64,000 bases of DNA from Pseudomonadota bacterium. GTDB lineage: Bacteria > Pseudomonadota > Gammaproteobacteria > Burkholderiales > Rhodocyclaceae. The number at the start of each line of letters is the position of its first letter. Within the stretch, counting starts at the first letter, position 1. The notes under the pieces are model-generated. The model saw nothing but the letters and a program-made list of their open reading frames with translations, did no database searches and had not been told where the DNA came from. Shown piece by piece: positions 27,135 to 36,307 of this stretch. The stretch lies in NCBI GenBank assembly GCA_018241725.1, contig JAFEDI010000144.1, positions 113,908 to 177,907 of the forward strand, given 5' to 3'. The translations under genes were made by a program, and so were the position numbers.

Positions 27135-28817
27135 TCAAAGGGTCAGCGCATTGCTCAAGTCACCCATCGGCTGGGCGCCACTGGCCTTCAGCGCCTTGTC
27201 GCGGGCGGTCAGGCCCGGCAGCGTGTCGAGGCCGAACACACGGGTGATGAAGCGCAGGATCGACGCGGTGTCGTACTGGGTGTGGTCAACCGTGCCCTTC
27301 TTGGCGAAGGGCGAGATGACGATGGCCGGGATGCGGGTACCCGGACCGATCAGATCGCCCTTCGGCGGCGCCACGTGGTCCCACACGCCACCGAACTCGT
27401 CATAGGTGATGACGATCACCATGTTCTTCCACTGGGGGCTGGCCTGCAGCTTGGCCACCAGATCAGCGATCTTGGCGTCGCCGTCGGTCAAATTGGCGTA
27501 ACCCTCGTGCTGGTTGTACACCCCTTCCGGCTTGTAGAAGGCCACCGCCGGCAGCGTACCGGCTGCGGCATCGGCAACCAGATCGGTGTAATCCTTCAAG
27601 TGCGCGCTGCGGTTCGCGGCCTGGGTCGCCGGATCGAAGGACGCGTAGTAGTTGAACGGCTGATGGTGGGGCTGGAAGTCCACGTTGGTGGTGGTCGCCA
27701 CGCCGTAGCTGTTGCCGGCGTAGATCACCGAGCGGGCGGTGGCCGGGTCCTGCATGCCATCGGTGAGCGCGGCATTCCACGCACCGCCGTACCACTTCCA
27801 GCTCACGTTCTTGGCGTTCATCAGGTCGCCGATGGTGACGCCGGTCTGCGGCGGCAGCGTGGTGGCCTTAGCGGTATTGGCATACAGGGCGCTGTTGCCG
27901 CTCACGCTGGAAGGCGCGTTGCCGCTCGGCTGGTAGGGCGGCTGCATGGTGTTGACCGCGTAGAACTTGCCGTCGCCGAAGTAGTTGGCCGGCGTGATGT
28001 TGCCGCTCAACACATAGGACGGGGGTCCGTCCATCGCGGAAGCCGGACTTGCCGCGGAGGTGGTCAGCTGGGGCAGGTAGTTCCCGCTGGCATCCTTGTT
28101 GAGCGCCGCAATGGTGGGCTTGGCGGCGGCGGTGTCGGCGTTCGGGTATTCCGGCGCGCAGGCGCAGATCAAATACTGGTGGTTCAGGAAGGAACCGCCG
28201 AAGGCGCCCTGGAAGAAGTTGTCGGCCAGCACGTATTGCTGGGCCAGCTTGTACATGGCGGAGCCGCTGTAGTCGAAGTGCCCCATGGTCAGGCCGCCGG
28301 CATCGGCCCAGGCAGCGAACATGTCGTTCTTGCCGCCGTTGATCTGCATCTGATTCTCGAAGAAGCGGTGGTACAGGTCGCGGGTCACCGTGCCGGTGGT
28401 CAGGGTGGCATTGGCGCTGGCCTGGAAGGCCGTCTCGATGGAGAACGGCGCATTGGCGAGGCCGGCGCTCTGGGCCTGGGTCACCACCGGAGTGACGCCA
28501 CCAGCGGTCACGCCGCCCCAGGTCTGCGGCAGGGTGCTCAGTACGTTGCCGTTGCGATCCTTTTGCGGAACGTAGTTGGCATTCAGCTTGCCGCTTGCGT
28601 CGTACAGGCTGCTCAGGCCGTTGGCGCCGGGGAAATTGCCGTAGAGGTTGTCGAACGAACGGTTCTCGGCATAGATCACGACCACGTTCTTGACGTTTGC
28701 CTTCAGGGAGGCGGTCTGGTCGGAATGGTGATCACTGCCACAGGCGCTGAGGACCAGCGCCGCAATCAGGGTGAGAGGCCAGCTCTGCCGGCCGAAGGGG
28801 AGGGATTTTGTTTTCAT
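27135..28817 (-). CDS. Lipoprotein phosphoesterase of the AcpA/phospholipase C family
   Basis: 560 residues from the ATG at 28815-28817. The start [20 protein letters not shown] followed by LVLSACGSD is a lipoprotein signal with Cys at about residue 26, so the protein is anchored in the outer or inner membrane; the longer frame from 28889 would bury this signal. The alkaline-phosphatase-like phosphoesterase motifs are present: [20 protein letters not shown] near residue 45, [10 protein letters not shown], and [17 protein letters not shown] near residue 480 with a metal-binding Asp-Glu and Asp-His. Family members hydrolyse phosphate monoesters or phospholipids in the periplasm. It is divergent from a MauG-like di-haem protein. 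Confidence 0.9.
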   Translation of the reverse strand: MKTKSLPFGRQSWPLTLIAALVLSACGSDHHSDQTASLKANVKNVVVIYAENRSFDNLYGNFPGANGLSSLYDASGKLNANYVPQKDRNGNVLSTLPQTWGGVTAGGVTPVVTQAQSAGLANAPFSIETAFQASANATLTTGTVTRDLYHRFFENQMQINGGKNDMFAAWADAGGLTMGHFDYSGSAMYKLAQQYVLADNFFQGAFGGSFLNHQYLICACAPEYPNADTAAAKPTIAALNKDASGNYLPQLTTSAASPASAMDGPPSYVLSGNITPANYFGDGKFYAVNTMQPPYQPSGNAPSSVSGNSALYANTAKATTLPPQTGVTIGDLMNAKNVSWKWYGGAWNAALTDGMQDPATARSVIYAGNSYGVATTTNVDFQPHHQPFNYYASFDPATQAANRSAHLKDYTDLVADAAAGTLPAVAFYKPEGVYNQHEGYANLTDGDAKIADLVAKLQASPQWKNMVIVITYDEFGGVWDHVAPPKGDLIGPGTRIPAIVISPFAKKGTVDHTQYDTASILRFITRVFGLDTLPGLTARDKALKASGAQPMGDLSNALTL

Positions 28818-28965
28818 GGGGTGCCCGATCCAGGTTGAAGAAGCCGCTGGCAGTCTGGATCGTCCATGTGACATCGGTTTGACCTTCAATGACAGGGTTC
28901 TGTCATGGTGCCGCCATCCTCATGCGCTAGAAAGACGGGTTCAATGCTCACCCCTTGCCCGTTTC

Positions 28966-30252
28966 ATGCATCTGACACTTCGCCTTCTGCTCGGCTGCCT
29001 GGCCGTCGCCCTCTCCGGCTGCGAGCGCGATGTCGCCGCAACAACCGTCCGCACAACCCAGCCCGTGGCGGCCAAGGCATTCTACGAAACGGCCTTCGAG
29101 CGCAAACCCGACGCCGCCGGGCTTGAAGCCCTCGGGCGCAAGCTGTTCTCCGACCCGAGCCTGTCGGTCTCCGGCCGGCAATCCTGCGCCTCCTGCCACA
29201 GCCCGGCCCACGCCTACGGCCCACCCAACGCGCTGTCGGTCCAGCCCGGGGGCGCCGAGATGACCGACCAGGGCCAGCGCGCTGCGCCGTCCCTGATGTA
29301 CCGGCAAGGCACGCCGCCCTTCTCCGAGCATTTCAACGACACGGACGGCGACGATGGCGCCGACCAGGGGCCGACCGGCGGACGGACCTGGGACGGCCGT
29401 GTCAGCTCGGTCCACGAACAGGCCGCGCTACCCCTGCTGTCACCGCTGGAGATGGGCAATGCCGACCCGGCGGCGGTCGTGGCCCACCTGCGCGCCTCAC
29501 CCTCCGCAGCGGCTTTCCTGGCGGCCTTTGGCGAACGCGTGCTGGACGACGTGCCCAAGGCCTGGAACGGCCTGCTGTGGGCTCTGGAGGTGTTCCAGCA
29601 AAGCCCCGCCGACTTCTACCCCTATTCGAGCAAGTACGACGCCTTCCTGCGCCATCAGACCACGCTCAGCCCCCAGGAAGAGCGCGGTCTCGCCCTCTTC
29701 AACGATCCCCGCAAGGGCAACTGCGCCCAATGCCATCCCAGCGCCATCAAGCGCGGAACCTTTCCGCTGTTCACCGACGAAGGCCTGCTCGCCCTCGGCG
29801 TGCCTCGCAATCGGCAGATCGCCGCCAACCGGGATCCGGCCTGGTTCGACATGGGGCTGTGCGGCCCCATGCGCACCGACCTGAAGACGCACACCGAATA
29901 CTGTGGAGCCTTCAAGACGCCTTCCCTGCGCAATGCCGCGCGCCGCCGGAGCTTTTTCCACAATGGCGTGTTCCACAGTCTGGAAGATGTAGTGCGCTTC
30001 TATGCGCAACGCGACAGCAATCCGGAGCGCTTCTACCCCGCGGGCGCCGACGGTCATGTGGAACGCTTCGACGATCTGCCCGCAGCGTTCCGCGGCAACG
30101 TGGTTTCCGACCCGCCCTTCGGCCGCCAGCCCGGAAGGGGGGCTGCACTCAGCGAGAAGAACGTCGCAGACCTGGTGGCTTTTCTCAAGACGCTGAACGA
30201 CGGCTACCTGGCACCCACCACACAGCTCAGCCGGGCAGCCCCAGGAAACTGA
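28966..30252 (+). CDS. Di-haem MauG/cytochrome c peroxidase-family lipoprotein
   Basis: 428 residues from the ATG at 28966. MHLTLRLLLGCLAVALSGCE is a lipoprotein signal with lipobox LSGC; the longer frame from 28771 lacks this at its start. Two haem c motifs are present: C74-A-S-C77-H78 and C253-A-Q-C256-H257. The layout, with a haem-binding domain in each half, is that of the bacterial cytochrome c peroxidase/MauG family, which reduces H2O2 or uses it to oxidise a protein partner. No partner such as methylamine dehydrogenase is nearby. It is anchored at the periplasmic face and divergent from the phosphoesterase lipoprotein by 148 bases. Confidence 0.92.
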   Translation: MHLTLRLLLGCLAVALSGCERDVAATTVRTTQPVAAKAFYETAFERKPDAAGLEALGRKLFSDPSLSVSGRQSCASCHSPAHAYGPPNALSVQPGGAEMTDQGQRAAPSLMYRQGTPPFSEHFNDTDGDDGADQGPTGGRTWDGRVSSVHEQAALPLLSPLEMGNADPAAVVAHLRASPSAAAFLAAFGERVLDDVPKAWNGLLWALEVFQQSPADFYPYSSKYDAFLRHQTTLSPQEERGLALFNDPRKGNCAQCHPSAIKRGTFPLFTDEGLLALGVPRNRQIAANRDPAWFDMGLCGPMRTDLKTHTEYCGAFKTPSLRNAARRRSFFHNGVFHSLEDVVRFYAQRDSNPERFYPAGADGHVERFDDLPAAFRGNVVSDPPFGRQPGRGAALSEKNVADLVAFLKTLNDGYLAPTTQLSRAAPGN

Positions 30253-30280
30253 CCCAAGCATGGGTCATCATGCGGACGGC

Positions 30281-30820
30281 TCAGCCGATCGAGCCGAGCA
30301 GACTCTGGTCCACCTCACTCTGCACCAACTGGCCGGCCAACGCCGGATTCTGCTTCAGTACCTGCGTCCAGTTGCTGTTCAGGTCCGTCGATCCGCCCGT
30401 CGTCGAACTCCCGCTCGACGACGGGCTTGTATCCGTAGCCTGCGTGCTGCTCGATGAGGCAGCCCCCGTCGACACCGAAGCGCTGCTCAAAGACAAGGCC
30501 TCCTGCAGGATGGAATCCATGCTGCTGGAAGCACCGCTCGCGTCCGACGAATCGCTTTGCAGCAGCGGATCCGACAGCAGGGTCGAGACCTGCATCTGGC
30601 TCAACAGACCCTGGGCATTGTAGGTGGTGGTCGAGCTGTCGGAACTCCCACTCTGCGAACTGAGCGAGACAATGGCCGATGCCAGTCCATCCGACGATCC
30701 GCTGCCTCCCTGCTCCACAGCCGCCAGCAATTCCGAACCGATACTGGAACTACTCAACGTGCTCCCGCTACTTCCGAGCAGCGTGGCCGAGAGCCCCGAG
30801 TTGATGGACGAAACGGACAT
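30281..30820 (-). CDS. Serine-rich low-complexity protein of unknown function
   Basis: 179 residues, close to one third serine, with almost no Arg, Lys, His or Cys. Ser/Gly/Thr runs (STLSSSSIGS; SASVSTGAASSSS; SSSGSSTTGG) are broken by short helical parts (SELLAAVEQGG, MDSILQEALSL, VLKQNPALAGQLVQSEVDQS). There is no cleavable signal peptide. A strong ribosome binding site (GGAGGG) lies before the ATG at 30818-30820. The composition resembles flagellar-hook or type I/III-exported proteins, which also lack signals, but no secretion gene is nearby. I do not recognise the family. It is convergent with the MauG-like gene, 28 bases away. Confidence 0.75.
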   Translation of the reverse strand: MSVSSINSGLSATLLGSSGSTLSSSSIGSELLAAVEQGGSGSSDGLASAIVSLSSQSGSSDSSTTTYNAQGLLSQMQVSTLLSDPLLQSDSSDASGASSSMDSILQEALSLSSASVSTGAASSSSTQATDTSPSSSGSSTTGGSTDLNSNWTQVLKQNPALAGQLVQSEVDQSLLGSIG

Positions 30821-31110
30821 GTTTCCCTCCTTCCCCGCGCCTCGCTCACGGAATCAGGCGCTGGCGTTCACGTTGTTCCCGACCGGCGAATGCCCATGAT
30901 CCGCCAGATTCTTCTCAAGGGCCTGCAAGAAGGATTGCAGGGTGGGCCCGCTTCGACATCACAGCACGCGGTGCAACGGGAGACATCGGGGATGTTCCGG
31001 AGAACCGCTTGGTGATGTCTCTATCGACCAAACCGGCAGCAAGAAACAACGATCGAGTGCAAAGATACGTAAAGACCGGAACACCAAGAGTAACAGGCCG
31101 TAAGTGCTCG
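30821..31110. other. Intergenic, nothing recognised
   Basis: About 290 bases between two genes read leftward. No gene, clear terminator or promoter pair could be supported; composition is slightly AT-richer than the neighbours. Confidence 0.4.
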
Positions 31111-31779
31111 TCAGCGCTGCAGCGCCTGCAGGGTGATCTTCTTGATCGTGCCGTCACAGCGCTCGGCCACCCGGCGGTATTCCTCCGGCGTGTCGATCTG
31201 CGCCTGCACGAGTTCCACCTTGTTGATCTCGCGCCGCACGTAGGGGCCCCAGCGCTCCTCCAGCTCATTGGAAATGCGCGCCTGTGTCTGGCCAACCGGA
31301 CCACGCCACGGGCCGCCGGTGGTGAAGCGGCGGGATAAGGTGTCGGCCAACTCCTTTTCGATACTGGCCAGATGCTGGCGGTAGGCGTCCACGTGGCGCT
31401 GCTCGTGCTGGTAGATCTCCCGGTAAGCGCAGCTGCCCTTCGGGAATTCCTTCGCCACATACACCGTCAGGGGGCTGAAGCCGTAGATCATGCTGATCTG
31501 CGGGCTGGCGCATTCCCACTGGCGGGATGCATCGACGCGGGACACCACCTTGGTCTCGAAGCGCACGATGGCGGCGCCCCGCGTCAGACCGAGCACCCGC
31601 TGCCCTTCCTGCAGGGAACGCGGCCCCATCAAGCTGAGGGTGCGCAGGCCGGTCACCGTATCCAGCCCGACCGGCTCCTCGTGCAGCTTCACCGTCACCG
31701 ACGGCTTCGGCAGCTCGTCACAGACGTCGGCAAAGCTGTTGCAGCAGAACAGGGCGAGCAGCAGGGGCAGGAAACGCAT
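31111..31779 (-). CDS. Exported HEQRH zincin-like protein of unknown function
   Basis: 222 residues from the ATG at 31777-31779; the earlier start at 31803 would put eight polar residues before the signal peptide. MRFLPLLLALFCCNSFADVC is a signal sequence, so the protein goes to the periplasm. Residues H125-E-Q-R-H129 form a HExxH zinc-protease core in a helix (YQHEQRHVDAYRQHL) with a third ligand possible nearby, as in DUF922-type proteins. Four cysteines remain after the signal and could form disulfides. It resembles uncharacterised putative metalloproteases; activity is not shown. It stands alone downstream of the ALDH7 gene. Confidence 0.78.
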   Translation of the reverse strand: MRFLPLLLALFCCNSFADVCDELPKPSVTVKLHEEPVGLDTVTGLRTLSLMGPRSLQEGQRVLGLTRGAAIVRFETKVVSRVDASRQWECASPQISMIYGFSPLTVYVAKEFPKGSCAYREIYQHEQRHVDAYRQHLASIEKELADTLSRRFTTGGPWRGPVGQTQARISNELEERWGPYVRREINKVELVQAQIDTPEEYRRVAERCDGTIKKITLQALQR

Positions 31780-31861
31780 GGATTCGGGCTCAACGGATCT
31801 CACTCAGGAGGACCGCAGCCTAACAGCTGACGGCGCTTACGGGGCCCTACGCAGACCGTGC

Positions 31862-33379
31862 TCAAGCACCCGGTGCATCGAAACGCACCCCCTGGGCCAG
31901 CGGCAGCGCGCTGGAGTAATTGATGGTGTTGGTAGCCCGCCGCATGTAGGCCCGCCAGGCGTCTGCGCCGGCCTCGCGGCCGCCGCCGGTCTCCTTCTCG
32001 CCGCCAAAGGCGCCGCCGATCTCGGCACCGGACGGACCAATATTCACGTTGGCGATGCCGCAGTCGCTGCCGGCCGCCGACAGGAAGCGCTCCGCCTCGC
32101 GCAGGTCGGTGGTGAAGATCGCCGATGCCAGCCCCTGGGGCACACCGTTGTGCAGCGCGATCGCCTCCTCCAGCGTGCGGTAGCGCAGCACGTAGAGGAC
32201 GGGGCTGAAGGTCTCTCGGCGCACCAGCGCGCTCTGGCCGGGCATCTCCACCAGCGCCGGGCGCACGTAGCAGCCGTCCGGGCAGTCGGCCACCGCCGCC
32301 ACCTCACCACCATGCACGCAGCCACCCTCGGCGTGGGCCTGGACCAGCGCCGCCCGGTGGGCGTCGAGGGATACGCTGTCGATCAGCGGGCCGACCAGGG
32401 TGGCGGGCTCCAGCGGATTGCCGACCGGCAGGCTGGCGAAGGCCGCCTTGAGACGCGGCAGCAGGTGCGCCGCGACGGATTCGTGCGCGATCAGGCGGCG
32501 CAGCGTCGTGCAGCGCTGGCCGGCAGTGCCGGCGGCGGCGAAGACGATGGCCCGCAGCGCCAGTTCCAGATCGGCGCTGGGCGCGACGATCATCCCGTTG
32601 TTGCCACCCAGCTCCAGCAGGCAGCGCCCGAAGCGCGCCGCCACCCGTGGCGCCACGCTGCGCCCCATCGCCGTCGAGCCGGTGGCCGACAGCAGCGCCA
32701 CATCCGGATGGTCGGCCAGCGCCGTGCCGAGGGCGCCGGGGCCGATCACCACCTGGCTGAGGTCCGGCGGCAGGTCCCCCGCCTCGGCCATCGCCTGCTC
32801 CAGCAAGCCCTGGCAGGCCAGCGCACAGAGAGGGGTGCGCGACGACGGTTTCCACACCACCGCATCACCGCACACCAGCGCCAGCGCGGCATTCCACGCC
32901 CACACCGCGACCGGGAAATTGAATGCACTGATGACGCCACACACACCGAGGGGATGCCAGCTTTCCATCAGGCGATGGCCGGGACGCTCGCTGGCCATCG
33001 TCAGGCCGTAGAGCTGGCGGGACAGGCCGACCGCGAAGTCGCACATGTCGATCATCTCCTGCACCTCGCCCTGCCCCTCGGACAGGATCTTGCCGCTCTC
33101 GATGCTGACCAGCCGGCCAAGCGCCGCCTTGTGCCGGCGCAGCACATCACCGAAACAGCGCAGCAGTTCGCCACGGCGGGGCGCCGGCACCTCGCGCCAG
33201 CCAAGGAAAGCCGCCCGCGCCCGCGCCACCACGGCGTCCAGATCGTCGCATTCGACGCAACTGCCGATGCGACTGCCGTCGATCGGCGAGCGGGCCACCA
33301 GACTGCCGGCCTCCGGCGCGGGCAGACCGAAACCGGCGAACAGTACGGCAACTTCGGAAGACAGCAGCGGATGCAGCAT
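31862..33379 (-). CDS. amaB: ALDH7-type aldehyde dehydrogenase (alpha-aminoadipic semialdehyde/piperideine-6-carboxylate)
   Basis: 505 residues. The NAD-dependent aldehyde dehydrogenase motifs are present: LELGGNNGMIV with the catalytic Glu and FAAAGTAGQRCTTLRR with the catalytic Cys. The Asn-Asn after LELGG and the CTTLRR sequence are features of the ALDH7 (antiquitin) branch, which oxidises alpha-aminoadipic semialdehyde in lysine and pipecolate breakdown. The N-terminal SGVCGVISAFNFPVAVWAWN-like motif binds cofactor. No other lysine catabolism genes are in the window, so it may serve as a general detoxifying or osmoprotective aldehyde dehydrogenase. It is divergent from ada. Confidence 0.9.
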   Translation of the reverse strand: MLHPLLSSEVAVLFAGFGLPAPEAGSLVARSPIDGSRIGSCVECDDLDAVVARARAAFLGWREVPAPRRGELLRCFGDVLRRHKAALGRLVSIESGKILSEGQGEVQEMIDMCDFAVGLSRQLYGLTMASERPGHRLMESWHPLGVCGVISAFNFPVAVWAWNAALALVCGDAVVWKPSSRTPLCALACQGLLEQAMAEAGDLPPDLSQVVIGPGALGTALADHPDVALLSATGSTAMGRSVAPRVAARFGRCLLELGGNNGMIVAPSADLELALRAIVFAAAGTAGQRCTTLRRLIAHESVAAHLLPRLKAAFASLPVGNPLEPATLVGPLIDSVSLDAHRAALVQAHAEGGCVHGGEVAAVADCPDGCYVRPALVEMPGQSALVRRETFSPVLYVLRYRTLEEAIALHNGVPQGLASAIFTTDLREAERFLSAAGSDCGIANVNIGPSGAEIGGAFGGEKETGGGREAGADAWRAYMRRATNTINYSSALPLAQGVRFDAPGA

Positions 33380-33598
33380 GACGGACTCCCGACGAGGTGA
33401 TCACGTCGATTGGACAAGCGAACAGCAGGAACAATCCCGGCAAGGTCCGCTCACGCGTCTCAGGCATCCTTCCCGCAGCTTGCTGCTTGCAGGGGTGAAT
33501 TCACTCGCATCCCAATTCAAAAGCAAGCCGCGGAGTGCAAGCCGGCCCGGCAAAGGCTAGATTGCGGGTATCAGCGTAGCGAATCCGACACCCCGACC
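33380..33598. other. Divergent ALDH7/ada intergenic region
   Basis: 219 bases without a gene. It contains GGGGTGAATTCACTCGCATCCC at about 33493-33514, a degenerate relative of the GGGGCGA palindromes seen at 12999 and 51030. No convincing Ada box was found. Confidence 0.35.
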
Positions 33599-34672
33599 AT
33601 GGATGCCCCTCTCCACAACCATGCCGCCCAAACCCTTGCCGATCCGCGCTGGGCTGCGGTGCTGGCCCGCGACCCGACGGCCGACGGTCGCTTCTTTTAC
33701 TCGGTGAAGAGCACCGGCGTGTACTGCCGTCCGTCCTGCGGATCGCGCCGGCCACGGCCGGAGAACGTGGCCTTCCACGCCAGCGCGGCCGAGGCCGAAG
33801 CGGCCGGCTTCCGCCCCTGCCGGCGCTGCCGGCCGGACCTGCCGCCCCTCGCCGAACGCCAGGGGGCGCTGGTCGCCGAGCTGTGCCACTTCATCGACAA
33901 TGCCGATCACGTACCGAACCTGGATGAACTCGCCCGCCGGGCCCAACTCAGTCCCTTCCACCTGCAGCGTCTGTTCAAGGCAACGACGGGACTCACGCCA
34001 CGCGCCTACGCAGCTGCCCTGCGGGCGCGCCGCCTTCGCGACGGCCTCGCCGCCAGCCCATCGGTCAGCGCCGCCCAGTACGACGCCGGCTACGCCTCCA
34101 GCGGACGCTTCTACGCCGACACCGACGCCGCGCTGGGCATGACGCCGAGCCAGTACCGGGCCGGCGGCGCCGACACCGAGATCCGCTTCGCGATCGGCCA
34201 GAGCACTCTCGGTGCCATCCTGGTCGCGGCCAGCCCGCGTGGCGTCTGCGCGATCAGCCTCGGCGACGACGCGGACGCCCTCGCCCGCGAACTGCAGGAC
34301 CGCTTCCCCCACGCCCGCCTGGTCGGTGATGACCCGGACTTCGCCGCGCTGGTAGCCCGGGTCGCCGGCTTCGTCGAAAGCCCCGCCCAGGGCCTCGATC
34401 TGCCGCTGGACCTGCGCGGCACCGCCTTCCAGCTACGCGTCTGGCACGCGCTGCGGGAGATTCCGGTGGGCAGCCGACTGAGCTACACCGAGCTGGCCCG
34501 CCGCCTCGGCCTGCCGCGGGCGGTACGTGCGGTGGCTGGCGCCTGTGCGGCCAACACGCTGGCGGTGGCCGTACCCTGCCATCGAGTGGTGCGCAACGAC
34601 GGCGGCCTGGCCGGCTACCGCTGGGGCGTCGAGCGCAAGCAGGCCCTGCTCGAACGCGAGGCCCGACCATGA
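33599..34672 (+). CDS. ada: Bifunctional Ada: methylation-responsive regulator and O6-methylguanine-DNA methyltransferase
   Basis: 357 residues from the ATG at 33599, which sets the normal Ada length; the upstream frame is noncoding. The N-terminal domain has the four zinc Cys C43, C47, C74 and C77 (GVYCRPSCGSR; FRPCRRCRPD), one of which accepts methyl groups from phosphotriesters. An AraC-type HTH follows at about 95-180, then the methyltransferase domain with VPCHRVVR and acceptor Cys C327. Methylated Ada activates its own operon in E. coli; here ada, alkB and probably alkA follow in the same direction. It overlaps alkB by four bases. Confidence 0.95.
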   Translation: MDAPLHNHAAQTLADPRWAAVLARDPTADGRFFYSVKSTGVYCRPSCGSRRPRPENVAFHASAAEAEAAGFRPCRRCRPDLPPLAERQGALVAELCHFIDNADHVPNLDELARRAQLSPFHLQRLFKATTGLTPRAYAAALRARRLRDGLAASPSVSAAQYDAGYASSGRFYADTDAALGMTPSQYRAGGADTEIRFAIGQSTLGAILVAASPRGVCAISLGDDADALARELQDRFPHARLVGDDPDFAALVARVAGFVESPAQGLDLPLDLRGTAFQLRVWHALREIPVGSRLSYTELARRLGLPRAVRAVAGACAANTLAVAVPCHRVVRNDGGLAGYRWGVERKQALLEREARP

Positions 34673-35310
34673 CCCTCGACCTCTTCGCGGCGGCGGACCC
34701 GTGCCAGCCCATCACCCCCGGCGCGATGCTGCTGCACGGTTTTGCACTGGCTGAGGCGGAAGCCATCCTCGCCGACGTACGGGCCATCACCGCCCGGGCG
34801 CCCTTCCGGCGCATGTTCACCCCGGGCGGCCAGGCCATGTCGGTGGCGATGAGCAACTGCGGCAGCCTCGGCTGGATCAGCGACCGCCAGGGCTACCGCT
34901 ACGTTGCCGCCGACCCGGACAGCGGCCAGCCGTGGCCGCCCTTGCCGCCGCGCCTGCTGCACCTGGCCGACGCGGCGGCGGAGCGGGCCGGTTTTCCCTG
35001 CTTCGTGCCGGACGCCTGCTTGATCAACCGCTACGCGCCGGGCACCCGCATGTCCCTGCACCAGGACCGGGACGAGCAGGACTTCACGCACCCCATCGTG
35101 TCCGTGTCCCTCGGCCTGCCGGTCACCTTCCTGTTCGGTGGCCTGGCCCGTAGCGACAAGGCCGCGCGCCTCACCTTGAGCCACGGCGACGTGCTAGTGT
35201 GGGGCGGCCCGGCGCGGCTGCGCTTCCACGGCGTGCTACCGCTGCTGGACGGCCAGCATCCGGCCACCGGCGCGTACCGCATCAACCTCACGTTCAGAAA
35301 GGCCGCATGA
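34669..35310 (+). CDS. alkB: AlkB DNA/RNA dealkylase (Fe(II)/2-oxoglutarate dioxygenase)
   Basis: 213 residues. It oxidatively removes methyl groups from 1-methyladenine and 3-methylcytosine. Iron ligands are H131 and D133 in MSLHQDRDE and H187 in RFHGVLPL; 2-oxoglutarate is held by R204 in AYRINLTFR, with R210 following. The nucleotide-lid region NRYAPGTRM precedes the iron site. The start overlaps the ada stop by four bases (ATGA), an arrangement also found in E. coli, so the two are translationally coupled and induced together by alkylation damage. Confidence 0.95.
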   Translation: MTLDLFAAADPCQPITPGAMLLHGFALAEAEAILADVRAITARAPFRRMFTPGGQAMSVAMSNCGSLGWISDRQGYRYVAADPDSGQPWPPLPPRLLHLADAAAERAGFPCFVPDACLINRYAPGTRMSLHQDRDEQDFTHPIVSVSLGLPVTFLFGGLARSDKAARLTLSHGDVLVWGGPARLRFHGVLPLLDGQHPATGAYRINLTFRKAA

Positions 35311-35404
35311 AGGTGTTCGGAAACCCACACGTTCCGGTGGAGGCGGTTGAGTTCTCCCCCACCGTTTTCGGTACTCCAACCGCAGCCCTGCCAAGGACTA
35401 CACC

Positions 35405-36277
35405 ATGCGCCTCGCTCTGCCCGCCAGCTTCCGCCCCGCCGACATCCTGGCTTTCCAGGCCCGCGATCCGCAGCAGCTGGCGGAGCGGGTCGACGCCGAC
35501 GGTTTTGCCAAAGGGCTGATCTGGCACGGCGCGCCGGCCTGCCTGCGGGTCGCCTTCCAGCACGGCCACGTGAACGTGGAACTGGACGTGGACGGCACAC
35601 CGGCCAGCGCCGGGGCGGTCGCCGGCCTGGCCCGCCATGTGCTCGGCCTCGACCAGCCGGTGGACGCCTTCGAATCGGCCCACCGCCACCATCCCCAGCT
35701 CGGCCCACTGCTCGCCCGCCACGGCGGACTGCGCGTGCCGCAGGCCGCGACGCCTTTCGAGGCGCTCAGCTGGGCCGTCACCGGGCAGCAGATCAGCACT
35801 GCCGCAGCGATCTCCATACGCCGGCGGCTGATCGCCTGCATCGGCGTCCGCCACAGCAGCGGCCTGGCCTGCTATCCGGATGCGGCGCACCTCGCCATTC
35901 AGGACGAAGCGCGCCTGCGCGACGCCGGCCTGTCTCAAAGCAAGGCGCGCGCCCTGCTGAGCCTCGCCGGCCTGGTTGCCGACGGCGTCCTGCCGCTGGA
36001 GGCCTGGCTGACGGGCACCCCCGCCGACGACATCCGCAACCGCCTGCTGGCGGTACGCGGCATCGGACCATGGACGGTGGATTACGCGCTGCTGCGCGGC
36101 TTCGCGCACCTGGACGGCTCCCTGCACGGCGACGCGGCAGTGCGCCGCGGCCTGCAGAAGCTGCTGAGCCGGGAGGACAAGATCGGCGAGGCCGAAACCA
36201 AAGCCTGGCTCGCCGGCTTCACGCCCTGGCGCGCGCTGGCCGCGGCACACCTGTGGGCGGTCGCCAAGGAAGCATGA
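35405..36277 (+). CDS. alkA: DNA-3-methyladenine glycosylase II family
   Basis: 290 residues. It removes alkylated purines in base excision repair. The helix-hairpin-helix LLAVRGIGPWTVDYALLRGF (about residues 216-235) and the following acidic LHGDAAVRRGL with the likely catalytic Asp are the HhH-GPD superfamily core; the N-terminal half is the AlkA-type beta domain. It lies 94 bases after alkB on the same strand, so it may be in the ada-alkB transcript or have its own Ada-dependent promoter. Convergent with frdB 30 bases downstream. Confidence 0.92.
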   Translation: MRLALPASFRPADILAFQARDPQQLAERVDADGFAKGLIWHGAPACLRVAFQHGHVNVELDVDGTPASAGAVAGLARHVLGLDQPVDAFESAHRHHPQLGPLLARHGGLRVPQAATPFEALSWAVTGQQISTAAAISIRRRLIACIGVRHSSGLACYPDAAHLAIQDEARLRDAGLSQSKARALLSLAGLVADGVLPLEAWLTGTPADDIRNRLLAVRGIGPWTVDYALLRGFAHLDGSLHGDAAVRRGLQKLLSREDKIGEAETKAWLAGFTPWRALAAAHLWAVAKEA

Positions 36278-36307
36278 CGGCCCCTCGGGAAGCGAAAAGG
36301 CGGAGAG

